Positions 1 to 9,002 of a DNA stretch of 64,000 nt are shown here, piece after piece. This DNA is from CAWATZ01 sp963784995 (GTDB lineage Bacteria; Planctomycetota; Planctomycetia; Gemmatales; Gemmataceae): positions 682,001 through 746,000 of the forward strand of contig CAWATZ010000006.1 in assembly GCA_963784995.1 (NCBI GenBank), read 5' to 3'. Position numbers and translations under genes: made by a program. The notes under the pieces are model-generated. The model worked only from the letters and a program-made list of their open reading frames with translations. It did no database searches and was not told the DNA's origin. Numbering within the stretch: position 1 is the first letter of the stretch; each line of letters starts with the position of its first letter.

Positions 1-2
1 TC

Positions 3-455
3 GTGGTGCTGCACTGGGCGATGGGCACCAAGGATGCCGCCAACGTCGAGGATGCTCTCAAGGTGCTGGGCGGCTGCCATGGCGGTCCCGATCGCAAGTA
101 CAAGGTGCTGGAAACCGACGTCACGGTGGCCAGGCACCCGATCACGACGGGCATCAAGGACTTCCGGATCAAGGATGAGTTCTACTATCAGCTGAAGTTC
201 GCCAAGCCCGAGGGCAGCGTTCAGCCGCTGCTCCAGGCGAAGATCGAGGACAAGCCATACACGGTGGCCTGGGCCTGGGAACGGCCCGCCGGCGGTCGGA
301 CTTTTGGTTTTTCGGGGCTGCATTTCCACGATAACTGGCGGCGCGAGGAATATCGCCGGCTGGTGTCGCAGGCGGTGCTGTGGACGATGGGAATGCCCGT
401 GCCGGCCGAGGGGTTGCGCGTCGAGGTGACGGAGGAGGACCTGAAGTTGAAGTGA
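3..455 (+). CDS. ThuA-like domain protein, C-terminal part (cut by window edge)
   Basis: The reading frame is open to the window's left edge, so this is only the C-terminal part of a longer protein and the true start lies outside. The visible 150 residues resemble the end of the planctomycete ThuA-like fold, a glutamine-amidotransferase-like sugar-metabolism domain: a VLHWAMG strand, a HPITTGIKDF segment, a core with AWAWERPAGG and GFSGLHFHDNW, and a final helix RLVSQAVLWTMG. Family members are usually secreted and sit near oxidoreductases or sugar-utilisation genes; no such neighbour is visible here. The catalytic role of ThuA-like domains is poorly defined, so no reaction is claimed. The assignment is by motif impression only. 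Confidence 0.7.
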   Translation: MVLHWAMGTKDAANVEDALKVLGGCHGGPDRKYKVLETDVTVARHPITTGIKDFRIKDEFYYQLKFAKPEGSVQPLLQAKIEDKPYTVAWAWERPAGGRTFGFSGLHFHDNWRREEYRRLVSQAVLWTMGMPVPAEGLRVEVTEEDLKLK

Positions 456-554
456 ATCGGCGGGACAGTGGGCTCGCTGGACAGACTCGGGCGTTTTCTG
501 GTATGTTCAATTCATTCAACCTGTCGCTGCCAATCACTGACAGAGGAGCCTCTC

Positions 555-839
555 ATGAAACCCGAATGGATTGATCAGCGCGGAGACGTCAACTGGGGAC
601 TGCTGGAGCAACGGCTCGCTGCCCTTCAGAAGGATCTGGAACAACTTCCTCAGGAAGCGAGGACCAAACACCTTGAAACCCTGGCATTTCTCCAGGTGTC
701 CCTCGACAGGGTTCGGGTAGAACGTGAAGGGCTCTTGAAGGACTACTACGCTCGGGCCAGGGAAACCCTCCATTTCGGTGAGTTGGAACTCTCCAAGCTC
801 CAAGAAATGTCTGCCGGCCCGGTCGAGTACCTGGACTGA
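555..839 (+). CDS. Small hypothetical protein (94 aa), first of a gene pair
   Basis: The ATG start is chosen because AGAGGAG lies 6 nt upstream. Longer in-frame starts upstream would pass through sequence with no protein-like character. The product is a charged, mostly helical 94-residue protein beginning MKPEWIDQRGDVNWG, rich in Leu, Glu, Gln and Arg and probably forming a coiled coil (region EQRLAALQKDLEQLPQEART). No signal peptide, membrane segment or known motif is seen. The next gene starts 26 nt downstream on the same strand, so the two are probably cotranscribed. I do not recognise the family. A small two-gene module of this kind could be a toxin-antitoxin pair, but that is only a possibility. 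Confidence 0.6.
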   Translation: MKPEWIDQRGDVNWGLLEQRLAALQKDLEQLPQEARTKHLETLAFLQVSLDRVRVEREGLLKDYYARARETLHFGELELSKLQEMSAGPVEYLD

Positions 840-865
840 AACCGCAGCCTCACAGGGAAGTCATC

Positions 866-1171
866 ATGCCCCACCTGCGCCTGGAGTGGATGCAAACAAG
901 CCGAGCGCAATTTGAAGCAATCCGCACCCGGGCACGGCAAGCCGGTGTTTACAACCGGTTTCGTGCCGCCCACAATGGGCTTGTGTGGACGTTAAGCGAT
1001 CTGGCTCGGGCTCTCCAAGCGGGTGAGCCGCTTTACCATCTGGCTCATCCAGGCGCGATGGTTCGCCAGTGCGGGTACGATTGCCTTTCTGTCAGTTATG
1101 CGGTTTATCCTAATGAGTGCCTTGGTTACATCTTGCGTTACCACACGATCCCAGACACCTGGCCCTTTTGA
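866..1171 (+). CDS. Small hypothetical protein (101 aa), second of a gene pair
   Basis: The ATG start is preceded by CAGGGAAG. The 101-residue product has a basic N-terminal helix (SRAQFEAIRTRARQAG) and a C-terminal half rich in aromatic residues (CGYDCLSVSYAVYPNE, then YILRYHTIPDTWPF). The order helix followed by beta strands, the small size and the paired upstream gene recall RelE/ParE-type toxins, but no catalytic residues can be assigned. No transmembrane segment or signal peptide is present. The gene ends 43 nt before the convergent queD stop. Family unrecognised. Confidence 0.55.
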   Translation: MPHLRLEWMQTSRAQFEAIRTRARQAGVYNRFRAAHNGLVWTLSDLARALQAGEPLYHLAHPGAMVRQCGYDCLSVSYAVYPNECLGYILRYHTIPDTWPF

Positions 1172-1214
1172 GAGTGCTTGACCCAGCAGGGTGAGATTTC
1201 CGAGGAAGTACTTC

Positions 1215-1631
1215 TCACCGCTCCCGCACCGATTGCCGATACGCGGCGAAGCACGTCTCCGTCTCCCACAACTTGACCTCGACCACAGGAAACCCCTGGC
1301 TGGCCGTGAAGTCGAAGATCAGCCGGGCAATGTTCTCCGCCGTCGGATTCACGTCCAGCACGTAAACCGGCTCGCCCTGCACGTGCAGGAAGGGCAGCAC
1401 CGGATCATCCTTGTGCAGCAGCATCTTGTGGTCGAGTGTCTCGTCAATCCAGTTGCCGACCACGCGTTTCAGCCGGCTGAAGTCCATCACCATGCCCAGC
1501 TCGTCCAGCTTCTCCGTCTCCAGCGTGATGACGGCCCGGCCATTGTGGCCGTGCAAGTGCCGGCACTTGCCGTTGTAGTTCAGCAGACGATGGCCATAGC
1601 AGAAGCTGATTTCCCGCGTCACGCTGAACAT
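1215..1631 (-). CDS. queD: 6-carboxy-tetrahydropterin synthase (QueD/PTPS family)
   Basis: QueD converts dihydroneopterin triphosphate to 6-carboxy-5,6,7,8-tetrahydropterin on the route to preQ0, queuosine and other deazapurines. The 138-residue protein has the PTPS signature: GHRL with the first zinc-binding His, GKC with the catalytic Cys, HLHGHN with the other zinc ligands, and the C-terminal WETETCFAAY glutamate motif. Length matches the family. The ATG start is the one where homology begins, and it overlaps the end of queC by 13 nt, which suggests translational coupling. queC directly upstream supports deazaguanine synthesis rather than sepiapterin or folate chemistry. QueD paralogs can also appear in zinc-responsive regulons; that link is only an inference here. 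Confidence 0.9.
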   Translation of the reverse strand: MFSVTREISFCYGHRLLNYNGKCRHLHGHNGRAVITLETEKLDELGMVMDFSRLKRVVGNWIDETLDHKMLLHKDDPVLPFLHVQGEPVYVLDVNPTAENIARLIFDFTASQGFPVVEVKLWETETCFAAYRQSVRER

Positions 1632-2330
1632 GGTCGCTCCTGGTGATACAAGGTCGGGTCGGGCAACTGGGCGTCGCGGAACGCCTGGCGGCGTTCGGCG
1701 CACTTGTTGCAGACGCCGCAGTGCTTGCCGCCCTGCGGCCGGATACACGAAAAAGTCCACTGCAGCGGCATGCCCCGGCCGCGCCGCATCACCTCGACCT
1801 TGGGCAGTTCGCGATAAGGCTGCAGCACGCGCACCCGGCCCTCGACGGCCTGGTTGACCACGGCCGCCAGCGCCGCGAAGAAGGCTGGCGTTGCGTCCGG
1901 GAAGGGATTGCCTTGCAGAGGGGCGAGTGCCACGGCCGGGATGCCGTGCAGATGGCACCAGAGCAGGGCCTTGGAGAGCAGCAGCACGTTCCGGCCTGGC
2001 AGGAACACTGCTTCGTCGGGACGTGCTGGCGTCCGGCACTCCCTGTCCGGTCAGGCTCCAGTGGGCCTCGTAAAGGTCCGTCGTGGGCATGTGCAGGACG
2101 TGCAGCGGCTTCAGTTTCGGGGACTCCAGGGCCCGCAAGAATTGACGCAGACAATGCTGCTCCACCTCTTCCCAGAAGAGGCCACAGCGAACGTACAGCG
2201 GGTAAACGGCGGGCCGGCTCCGCACCGCCTCGCCGACGAGGATGGCGCTGTCGAGGCCGCCGCTGACCAGCACGGCCAGGGGTTCGGTGGCGGAAACCAG
2301 GGAATCAGCGGCGGCGGATGGCTTGCTCAT
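1619..2330 (-). CDS. queC: 7-cyano-7-deazaguanine synthase QueC (frameshifted)
   Basis: QueC uses ATP and ammonia to turn 7-carboxy-7-deazaguanine into preQ0. The N-terminal part (starting MSKPSAAAD) carries the PP-loop ATP pyrophosphatase motif SGGLDS. The C-terminal part carries the zinc site CIRPQGGKHCGVCNKC. They lie in different frames: between about 2012 and 2030 one extra base breaks the frame, joining ...VPDA to RPDEAVFLPGRNVLLL, which is the conserved QueC motif. Both halves are well conserved, so the break looks recent or like a sequence error rather than old decay. The gene overlaps queD by 13 nt and follows the permease gene by 65 nt. Confidence 0.85.
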
Positions 2331-2395
2331 CCTCGGTATTGTAGGTCGCGGTGGAGGATCGGGAAGTCGCTCGCCTCCCGGGCCGCCGGACCCTG

Positions 2396-3968
2396 TTACC
2401 GTTTTGCGGCCCGGAAGCCCGGCGGAGGCGGCGTGCCGAGAAAGGTTTGCCGACAGCGATAATAGCTCGCTTCGAGCGGCTTGAGCAGATCCCGCGGCGA
2501 CTCGGAGCGTTTGCCCAGCAAGGCGTCGCGGACGTCCTCCAGACGCTCGCGCAAATCCTCGGCGTGTTCGCGAGCCTCGGCGGGCAAGCTGCCGGTCCGG
2601 ATCAGGACGCCGACCTGGAGCTTGCGCGTCAGCAGGTCCCACTGCTCGAGCCGGCGGATCGCCTCTTCCTTGTGTCCGGAAGTCACGGCAGGCAGCGCTT
2701 TGCCGCGCACTTCGTACATCTCCTTGAACGCCACCTCGGGAGGCGGATAATAGACGTAAAGGGCCGCCACACTGAACACGACCAGTCCCAGCAGGGCGGC
2801 CAGGCCCAGCACCGGGCCGGGCAGCTCGCGGTTGAACAGACCCGGGGGTGCTGGAGGAGGCGGAGCTGTCAGCCAGGATTCCAGCCGGCCTTCCCTGTCC
2901 AGCTTCCGGGCCAGCAGTCCCACCAGCAGCAGCAAGGCCATTCCGCACAGCGCCACAGACTCCAGCACTTCCACTTTTTGCAGCAACTTGTCGCGGATGG
3001 TCTGCAAGCTGGCCTCGGAGCCCCAGGGGAAGGGGCTGGTCCACTCGTCAAAGGCGTGCGTGTGGCTGACCTCCTCGGCGGCGAAGTAAAGCCGGCGTTC
3101 GCCGACGTATCCCAGGGCGAGCGTGCCGGCCGTGACCAGGACGAGCCAGAGCAGCACGCGCCGGCCGCCGAACAACTTCAGCAACCAGACGATCAGGCCG
3201 AGATTGACGCCGATGCCCACCTCGAAGAGCACGAACGCCGCCCCGACCGAGTTGCCGTGCTCGAACATCAACCCCAGCCGCATCATGCCCGGCAGCGGTC
3301 CCAGGTAGAGCGGCAAGGCGAGGGCGGTCATCAGGGCTGGCGAGGAGGAATCGTCGTGCCGCATCGTGCTGCCCAGACAGCCGAACGGCAGCAGCCCGGC
3401 CAGCAAGCCCGAGAAGCCCAGGCCCAGCAGCACGTAACCCATGCGTCGGGCCGACCGCCTCCCGTCCCGCGGTGACGACCACCGCCGCCAGACGCTTCAG
3501 CCCCGGGGCCGGCATCGGCTCGTCACCGGGGGGAGCTGCATCCTCAGGGCGAGCGAGAAAGCGTTCCCACAGCGACCCGGCGGCAAAAGCGATGACCAGC
3601 GACCCAAGGGCGAAGCAGACAATGACCAGCGGCTCCGACAGCGTCAGGCCGTAAAGCAGCGACAGCGGGTTGATGTGCGGGGCGGCCAGGACAAAGGCGA
3701 GGATGGTGCCGCTGGGAACGCCGGCTCGCCGCATCTCCCGGGCAATGGGGATGACGCCCAGCGAACAGACCGGCAGCAGCGTGCCCACGGCCCAGGCCCG
3801 CAGCAAACCCTTCCAGCCCGCACCCCCGAACAGCCGGCGGGTGCCGGCCGAGCCCAGCATGCGCCGCATCACCCCGGCGACCAGCAGGCCGCACAGCAGG
3901 GTCGTCGAGGCCTCCACGGCCACCTGGCCGGTGCGGAGGAGAATGCTCTGCAGAAGGGTCGTGAACAT
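2396..3968 (-). CDS. ArsP/DUF318-type membrane permease (frameshifted)
   Basis: This is a polytopic inner-membrane protein of the predicted permease family PF03773 (ArsP_1/DUF318), whose studied members export organoarsenicals or are linked to metal export. The N-terminal half has the hallmark motif SLGVIPIAREMRRAGVPSG followed by LAAPHINPLSLLYG. The C-terminal half repeats the pattern (FGCLGSTMRHDDSSSPALMT, then PLYLGPLPGMM) and ends in a soluble tail of about 130 residues containing YVYYPPPEV. The halves are in different frames: one extra base near 3440 separates THG from YVLLGLGF. The ATG start follows AAGGAG at 11 nt. The substrate is unknown. Neighbours are MoxR upstream and queC downstream on the same strand. 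Confidence 0.75.
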
Positions 3969-3985
3969 GGTTGGGGGACTCCTTT

Positions 3986-4098
3986 GTTAGCCGCGACGCG
4001 GAGCGGCGCAGCCGCGCAGCGGAGCGCGGCAGATCTCCACGCTACGGAGGCAACCCGCGCTCCGCTGCGCGGCTGCGCCGCTCCGCGTCGCGGCTAAC
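3986..4098. repeat. Perfect 44-bp inverted repeat (family A palindromic element)
   Basis: Arms 3986-4029 and 4055-4098 are exact reverse complements (44 bp) around a 25-nt spacer. The outer ends read GTTAGCCGCGACGCGGAGCG. It lies between moxR and the permease gene, and its right end supplies the last bases and the TAG stop of moxR. Related elements sharing GTAGCCGCGAC...GCAGCGGAGCG occur at 19938-20016 and 42775-42846, and a single half copy (GTTAGCCGCGAC) lies at 24844-24855. It could act as a strong terminator or attenuator, or be a mobile palindromic repeat. Confidence 0.9.
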
Positions 4099-5054
4099 AC
4101 GGAACTGGTACTCCTTCGAGGATCTGCTTCAGCACGCCGCCGGCCGCGTCCGCGGCCAGTCCCAGCCGCACGCCCAGCACCGGCAAGGCCACCTGCTGCA
4201 CGTCGTCGGGCGTCACAAACGGCCGCTGCCGCAGGAAGGCCCAGGCCTGCGCCACCCGCTGCCAGATCAGCAGGCCGCGCGGGCTCAAACCCAGCGTCAC
4301 CTGCGGATGGCTGCGCGTCACCCGTCCCAGGTCCACCAGGTAGGCGCTGCACTTCCGGACTGACCGCGATCCCGGCCACCTGCTCTTGCAGGGCCAGCAG
4401 CTGGCCGTCCTGCAGCACCGCATCGATGCTCGGCATCCCGGCCAGGTCGCCGACGGCGCTGGTCAGCAGGTCCACCTCCTCGGCACGCTCCGGATAGCCG
4501 ATGGACAGCTTCATGGCAAAGCGGTCGAGCTGGGCCTCGGGCAACGGGTAGGTGCCGTGATGCTCGACCGGGTTCTGCGTGGCGATCACGAAGAAGGTCG
4601 CGGTCAGACCGTGGCGGACGTTATCGACCGTCACCTGCCGCTCGGCCATCGCCTCCAGCAAGGCGCTCTGGGTCCGCGGCGTGGTCCGGTTGATCTCGTC
4701 GGCGAGCAGCACCTCGGAAAAGACCGGGCCGGGCAGGAACTCGAACTCGCGCGTCTTCTGGTTGAAAACGCTGAAGCCGGTGATGTCGCCGGGCAGCAGG
4801 TCCGGGGTACATTGCACCCGGGCGAACCGGCCGCCAATCGCCTGGGCCAGGGCCTTGGCCAGGGTCGTCTTGCCCAGGCCGGGCAGGTCTTCCAGCAGCA
4901 GATGCCCCCGGGCCAGCAGACACGTCAGCACCTGCTCGATCACGGCCGGCTTGCCGCGCAGGGCCCGGTTGAGCGCGGAGCGCAAGCCGTCGATCCGGCC
5001 AACCCCAGGCGTGGGAGCGTGCGGCACTGAGTTCGGGGAGTTCATCGTCCGCAT
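4094..5054 (-). CDS. MoxR-family AAA+ ATPase (frameshifted)
   Basis: MoxR ATPases are chaperone-like AAA+ proteins that usually work with DUF58 and membrane partner proteins; DUF58 and a transglutaminase-like protein lie directly upstream here. Motifs in order are Walker A (GLGKTTLAKAL), Walker B with DEINR in LLADEINRTTPRTQSALLEA, sensor 1 (VIATQNPVEHHGTYPLPEAQ), and the lid domain RGLLIWQRVAQAWAFLRQ. One extra base near 4345 splits SPEVQ from AYLVDLGRVTRSHPQ. The ATG at 5054 is chosen because GGGAG lies 8 nt upstream; another ATG is 9 nt further in. The stop codon falls within the palindromic element at 3986-4098, so the final residues may have been altered by its arrival. Confidence 0.88.
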
Positions 5055-5055
5055 C

Positions 5056-7161
5056 CTATCTTCTCCCAGCACGCCGCCAGCAAGGCAAGGTCCAGGCATC
5101 CAGCACGCGCCGGCAAATACTCTTCACCTCGTCCACGGGCCACGGCGGTTCGAGGTTGCGCCCGTAGGCGGCCCACTCGGCCAGGGCCGGCAATGGGTCG
5201 CAGGACAATCCCGTTACTCCACGAAGCCAGGTCGCCGCGGTCTGTGAGGGCTGACGTGCCCGGCCTGCCCAGCGGGCCCGACGCTCCAGCAGCCAGACCG
5301 CCCGGCGGACGCACTGCTGCCAGGTCCGGCCCGGAAAACAGCAGAACCAGCGCACGGCCAGAGCGTCCAAGAACTCGCGCCGCCACCACCACAGGGCTGC
5401 CAGCGTCGCCAGACCAAGACTCGCCTCGATCCAATGCTCCCAGGTCCAGACCAGGACGGCACTCAGCGCCAGACCCAGGCGCTCCAGCAGCGACAGGCCC
5501 GGTCTCAGCACCTCGTAGCCCGGCGTCGGTTCCAGCTCCAGCCAGTCGCCGCCCGGCAGCCGCACCTCGGCCCAGAAATGCAGGTCTTCTTCGACCACCG
5601 GGGTGTGGAGGGTGAGCGGATCGTAATGGTCCGGCGAAACGTAGAAGCCACTGACCAGCCGGGTCTGGTAGCCCAGGACGCGCAGCAGCACGGCCGCGGC
5701 CGAGGCGAACTGGTAATCGGGGCCGGCACGCTCCCGCAGCAGAAAATGCGTGAGCGTGTCCCGGCAGTCTTCGGGCACCCGGACCGTGCCGTCCAGGCGA
5801 TAGTCCCGGCGGAGGTGCCCGATCACGGCGGCGATCCGCGGCCAGCCGGGCGCTTCCTCGTCCGCCCAGCGGTGGGCCAGGGCCGACAGCTCCGGGTTGA
5901 AGTTCGGCGGCAAGGTGTGGTAGCGCAGATTCTCGGTACGGACCGGGGAAGGAAATGCCACGGCCGGCAGCAACCGGGGGTCCACGGCCCGGCTCTCGGT
6001 TTCGACAACGATTCCCGAAGGGGTCTTGCGCTGTGCCATGCGGAGGATGCGCTCCTGTCCCCAGCCGAAGAAATCGGCCCGATTGACCCGGCCGATCCGG
6101 AAGCGGACCAGGTGCGGCGGCGTCGGCACCAGCGTGCCGGGAGAACGCGCGATCTTGATCTGGTGCGCCTCGACGACCGAAAAGATCGCCGGCGGCGGCG
6201 GTTCCGCCAGCTGCATCCAGCAGCTGTCCGGCTCCTTTTCCAGCCGGCAGTTCCGGGCGTTGACCGGGGCCTCCGCCCAGGCCAGACCATCGAAGGCGTC
6301 GAAGGCCGTGACCCGGACGTGCAACGGCGTCCGTCCCTGGACCTCGAAGATCGCCCGTGCCGATCGGTCGGACGGATCGCGCGGCTGCCGTGGGCTCTTG
6401 CGAGCGGTCGGAAACTCCCGGTTGGGCCGGAGGCTGTTGGCAGGCGGCTTCCGCGATTCATTGACCTTCGTCTGAGGGTCTAACGCGATCGAGAGTTCCC
6501 GCTCCTTGGGCTTGAAGGGCTCTCCATACTGCTCGTTGAACATGTCATAAAGGCTGGGCAGCGGTGAATCGAGAAAGATGTCGGTGAGCAGCATGCCGGT
6601 GCTGTGGGGATTGTCTCCCTGGGTCTCGTCGTCGCCGTCGTTGACGCCGCCGCGGGCGAACGGGTCCTGGTTGCCGGTCCCGCCCGAGGTCGGCAGCCAC
6701 TCGCCCAGCACCCGCGCGGTTCGCTGCGGGCCCACGGCAATCAGCCCCAGCACCGAGCTAACCAGCGCGACCACCCCGAACCCGACCCGCCACGGCAGCC
6801 GTTCCTGTCCCGGCTGCACCTCCAGGGCCACAGAATGGTCGGAAGCGACGAAGAAGCGCCGCAGTCCGGTCCAGTGGACCAGCATCAGCCAGACGCTGCC
6901 GGTGGCGCTGTACAGCGCCAGCAGGATCAGCACCGCCGGATGGCCGCTGGTGGACACGGCGAACAGCATCAGGAACAGGCTGACCACGCACGCCAGCCGC
7001 ACACAGAGCAGCCAGGCAGAGCAAGCTGCCAGACCCAGCCCCAGGTTACGCAGACCGAACAGCAGCTGCAATTCCAGGGTGTAACCCTCGTTGAGCCAGC
7101 TCCGCCGGATCGGCTCGAACAGCAGAGGAACCACCGTCAGACCCAGCAGGATCAGAAACAC
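5056..7161 (-). CDS. Transglutaminase-like membrane protein, catalytic Cys apparently lost
   Basis: The architecture matches the TgpA/COG1305 type: several N-terminal TM segments (VFLILLGLTVVPLLF, LGLAACSAWLLCVRL and a further pair), a long periplasmic region, a transglutaminase-like core, then another TM (LALSAVLVWTWEHW) and a cytosolic tail. In the core the usual GxCxxFASA reads GPDYQFASA, so the nucleophilic Cys is Asp (codon at 5716-5718). The His is kept (LHFWAEV) and the usual Asp in DPTPG is Glu (LELEPTPG). It is therefore probably not a cysteine transferase or protease. The start is uncertain: a GTG at 7161 precedes the first TM and overlaps the upstream gene's end by 10 nt, while longer in-frame sequence reads through a palindrome. 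It shares an operon with DUF58 and moxR. Confidence 0.75.
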   Translation of the reverse strand: MFLILLGLTVVPLLFEPIRRSWLNEGYTLELQLLFGLRNLGLGLAACSAWLLCVRLACVVSLFLMLFAVSTSGHPAVLILLALYSATGSVWLMLVHWTGLRRFFVASDHSVALEVQPGQERLPWRVGFGVVALVSSVLGLIAVGPQRTARVLGEWLPTSGGTGNQDPFARGGVNDGDDETQGDNPHSTGMLLTDIFLDSPLPSLYDMFNEQYGEPFKPKERELSIALDPQTKVNESRKPPANSLRPNREFPTARKSPRQPRDPSDRSARAIFEVQGRTPLHVRVTAFDAFDGLAWAEAPVNARNCRLEKEPDSCWMQLAEPPPPAIFSVVEAHQIKIARSPGTLVPTPPHLVRFRIGRVNRADFFGWGQERILRMAQRKTPSGIVVETESRAVDPRLLPAVAFPSPVRTENLRYHTLPPNFNPELSALAHRWADEEAPGWPRIAAVIGHLRRDYRLDGTVRVPEDCRDTLTHFLLRERAGPDYQFASAAAVLLRVLGYQTRLVSGFYVSPDHYDPLTLHTPVVEEDLHFWAEVRLPGGDWLELEPTPGYEVLRPGLSLLERLGLALSAVLVWTWEHWIEASLGLATLAALWWWRREFLDALAVRWFCCFPGRTWQQCVRRAVWLLERRARWAGRARQPSQTAATWLRGVTGLSCDPLPALAEWAAYGRNLEPPWPVDEVKSICRRVLDAWTLPCWRRAGRR

Positions 7162-7412
7162 CCGAAGCGGCGGAACGCTGCTAGCGCCGGGTTTATCCCG
7201 GCGGTCTTTCCCGCCGGGATAAACCCGGCGGCTCGTATCTCCGGTACGGGAACGAACCAGCCGAGGCCCACAGCGATAGCCACCCACAGCGCCGTCACTC
7301 CCAGGCCCATCATCCAGCGGCCATCGTGGATTGCGACCTCGATCGCCAGGGCGGCCAGGAGCACAAGGGCAAAGGTGACGCGGCGAATGAGGCGGGAAAG
7401 TTCAGGAGCCAT
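7152..7412 (-). CDS. Small membrane protein (about 86 aa) in DUF58-transglutaminase operon
   Basis: The ATG start at 7412 has a strong AAGGAGG site 8 nt upstream and overlaps the end of the DUF58 gene by 11 nt. The product has two predicted TM helices, TFALVLLAALAIEVAIHD and GLGVTALWVAIAVGLGWF, then a short tail. The tail is encoded by the palindromic element at 7186-7229, so the original C-terminus was probably different. It has no recognisable domain. Its position between DUF58 and the transglutaminase-like protein suggests it is a subunit of a membrane complex with them. Function unknown. Confidence 0.6.
   Translation of the reverse strand: MAPELSRLIRRVTFALVLLAALAIEVAIHDGRWMMGLGVTALWVAIAVGLGWFVPVPEIRAAGFIPAGKTAGINPALAAFRRFGCF
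7186..7229. repeat. Perfect 19-bp inverted repeat overlapping a coding end
   Basis: Arms 7186-7204 (GCCGGGTTTATCCCGGCGG) and 7211-7229 are exact reverse complements with a 6-nt loop (TCTTTC). The hairpin falls at the junction of the small membrane protein and the transglutaminase-like gene. It supplies the final residues of the former (about AAGFIPAGKTAGINPALAA) and lies upstream of the proposed start of the latter. It may be an inserted palindromic element or an intra-operon attenuator. Confidence 0.85.
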
Positions 7413-8712
7413 GCTGCGCCTCCTTCCAGCCGCCACGCAGCAGCACCGGCACCTGCTCCGGCCGGTCAATCCAGAGCCAGGGTTGCACGGGCAACCCGGC
7501 AGGAGGAGCGATACCGTGGGCAAATGCGGCCCGCAAGATCACCCAGCGCGCTGGTCGTCTCCCGAACCCGGTCGCTTGACCCCAGCCAGGGCCACGTCGG
7601 TCGTCACGATCACTTGCAGCCCGTCCCGGAAACCTCGGCATGCGGGGCTCACCAGCGTCTCCGCCAGCGGCACCTCCGAATCATCGGGCAGCCGGGCCAG
7701 ACTGTCGAGCAACCGGTGCAGTTGTCCCGTCCCCGACGTCGCCGGAATGGCCTGGCCGTTCCACACCGCCCCGACCATGGCCCCGGCTTCCAGCCAGCCC
7801 CGGGCCAGACTCGCCACGATGCGGATGGCCCATTCGCGGGAACCGTCCGGGCCATCGGAGTGAACGCGCGGGTCGGCGTCGAGGACCAGCTGAATGACCG
7901 GACGAGCGTTGGATTGCAGCTCGCAGACAATGAGCCGATCGTGCCGGGCCGACTGTCCCCAGTGAATCCGCCGCGGCGAATCGCCCCGGCGGTAGGGCCG
8001 GACGCCCAGCACGTCGCCGTTGCTGCCCACCTTGTTGCGGGAGACGTTCCCCTCCACCTGCTGATCGCCGCTGACCAGCGGCACCGGGCCAACCGGAAAG
8101 GTGCGCGGCCAGACCAGCAGCGGTCTTTCGACCGTCAGTCGCCGGCTGTTCTCCCACAGGCCGAACGGAAAGGCCGTGGTCAGACACGGAGTCGCCAGCG
8201 GGAAGACGCCGCGACAGGCAGGGACGAAGTTCCAGCGGCACCGGGCCGTCCGCCGTCGCGGAGCAGTGGCGATGCTGGCGACGGGCATTCTAATCCGAAA
8301 TCGAGTGAATCGGACCCCGGTCGATCTTGCGGGTGAACCCATACCGCACTGCCAGTCCCCAGGCCGACCAGGGGAGCCGGTTGCGCAGCGTCAGGCACAC
8401 CTCCACCGGGTCGCCCTCGCTGACCCTGACACGGTCGAACGCGATCGACCCAGTCAGCCCACGCAGGCTCAGCCAGGGCCAGACGATGCCCAGCACGATC
8501 ACCGCCAGCACGCCGCCGCCCAGGACAAAGCCCTGCGGATGCAAGAACAGGCCACACAGCAGCGCCGCCAGGGCAGCCAGGATCAGCACTCCCAGCGGAT
8601 TGTAAAACAGCCGCCGCACCCGGGCGCTGAACTCGGGAAACACGTCGTAAGTCGTCGCCGAGCGCAAGAAGGCGAAGACCGCGCTCCGGAAGCCACGGCT
8701 CAGGCCAGACAC
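7402..8712 (-). CDS. DUF58 (COG1721) protein, two frameshifts
   Basis: DUF58 proteins are membrane-anchored partners of MoxR ATPases with a vWA-like C-terminal domain. The N-terminal part has two TM helices (PLGVLILAALAALLCGLF, GGGVLAVIVLGIVWPWL). The diagnostic motif follows at GVRPYRRGDSPRRIHWGQSA. Two frame breaks are inferred: an extra base near 8290 (between HSISD and RMPVASIATA), and a second near 7548 that separates VIVTTDVALAG from RWVILRAAFAHGIAPP. The start at 8712 (GTG) gives MSGLSRGFRS. Upstream lie the promoter and operator repeats at 8776-8850 that are shared with the metal operon, and a leader hairpin. It heads the operon running to queD. Confidence 0.8.
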
Positions 8713-8740
8713 GATCGGAACCCCTCGGTCAGTTGCAACC

Positions 8741-8770
8741 GGCTCATCGGAGCGGGAAGGGCCCCTCCAG
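8741..8770 (-). promoter_or_regulatory. 5' leader hairpin of the DUF58 operon (conserved with the metal operon)
   Basis: On the plus strand GGAG-C-GGG at 8749-8756 pairs with CCC-CTCC at 8762-8768, adjacent to CTCATCGG. The metal operon leader at 12027-12061 has the same CTCATCGGAGCGG followed by a hairpin with a differently composed stem. Conservation of both sequence and pairing at two loci suggests a regulatory leader RNA or a binding site rather than chance. It lies between the promoter and the DUF58 start. Confidence 0.5.
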
Positions 8771-8775
8771 CGCCG

Positions 8776-8850
8776 GTATTACCTTGTTTGACAGAGATGT
8801 ATATTACAACGTAATACTGCCATGTCAAGGTTTGTGCAACGTATTACGCT
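8776..8850 (-). promoter_or_regulatory. Sigma70-like promoter with repeated operator sites, DUF58 operon
   Basis: Reading on the minus strand, TTGACA (8823-8828), a 16-nt spacer and TAATAT (8801-8806) form a near-consensus promoter directed at the DUF58 gene. Copies of a 13-bp motif, GTATTACnTTGTA or its complement, flank and overlap it: GTATTACCTTGTT at 8776-8788, TACAACGTAATAC at 8805-8817 inside the spacer, and a weaker copy at 8834-8848. The arrangement is almost the same at 12061-12135. The pattern is typical of a repressor acting at the promoter; the protein is not identified. Confidence 0.65.
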
Positions 8851-9002
8851 TTTTCCCGGTAACTGGGAAATGTGCCGTTACCCAGGACATTCTTGACGCT
8901 GCCGGGGGGCCTGGAGCAAGACTTCCACTTTGCGGTCACGAATGCGATTCCGACCGGGCGCCCTAAACCCCGATCAGCTCGAGATCCGGAGTTATCCCGG
9001 CC
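8851..9002. other. Non-coding stretch, nothing recognised
   Basis: No plausible gene, RNA or repeat was recognised between the operator region and the palindrome cluster. The whole gap from 8713 to 9352 is non-coding and consists of regulatory sites and palindromic repeats, plus a short stem-loop GGTTTAAC/GTTAAACC at 9164-9186. Confidence 0.5.

Noticed and set aside
1215..3044. Single 609-codon frame covering queD and part of queC
   Set aside because: It is a fusion of frames created by the queC frameshift. The two genes overlap but have their own starts.
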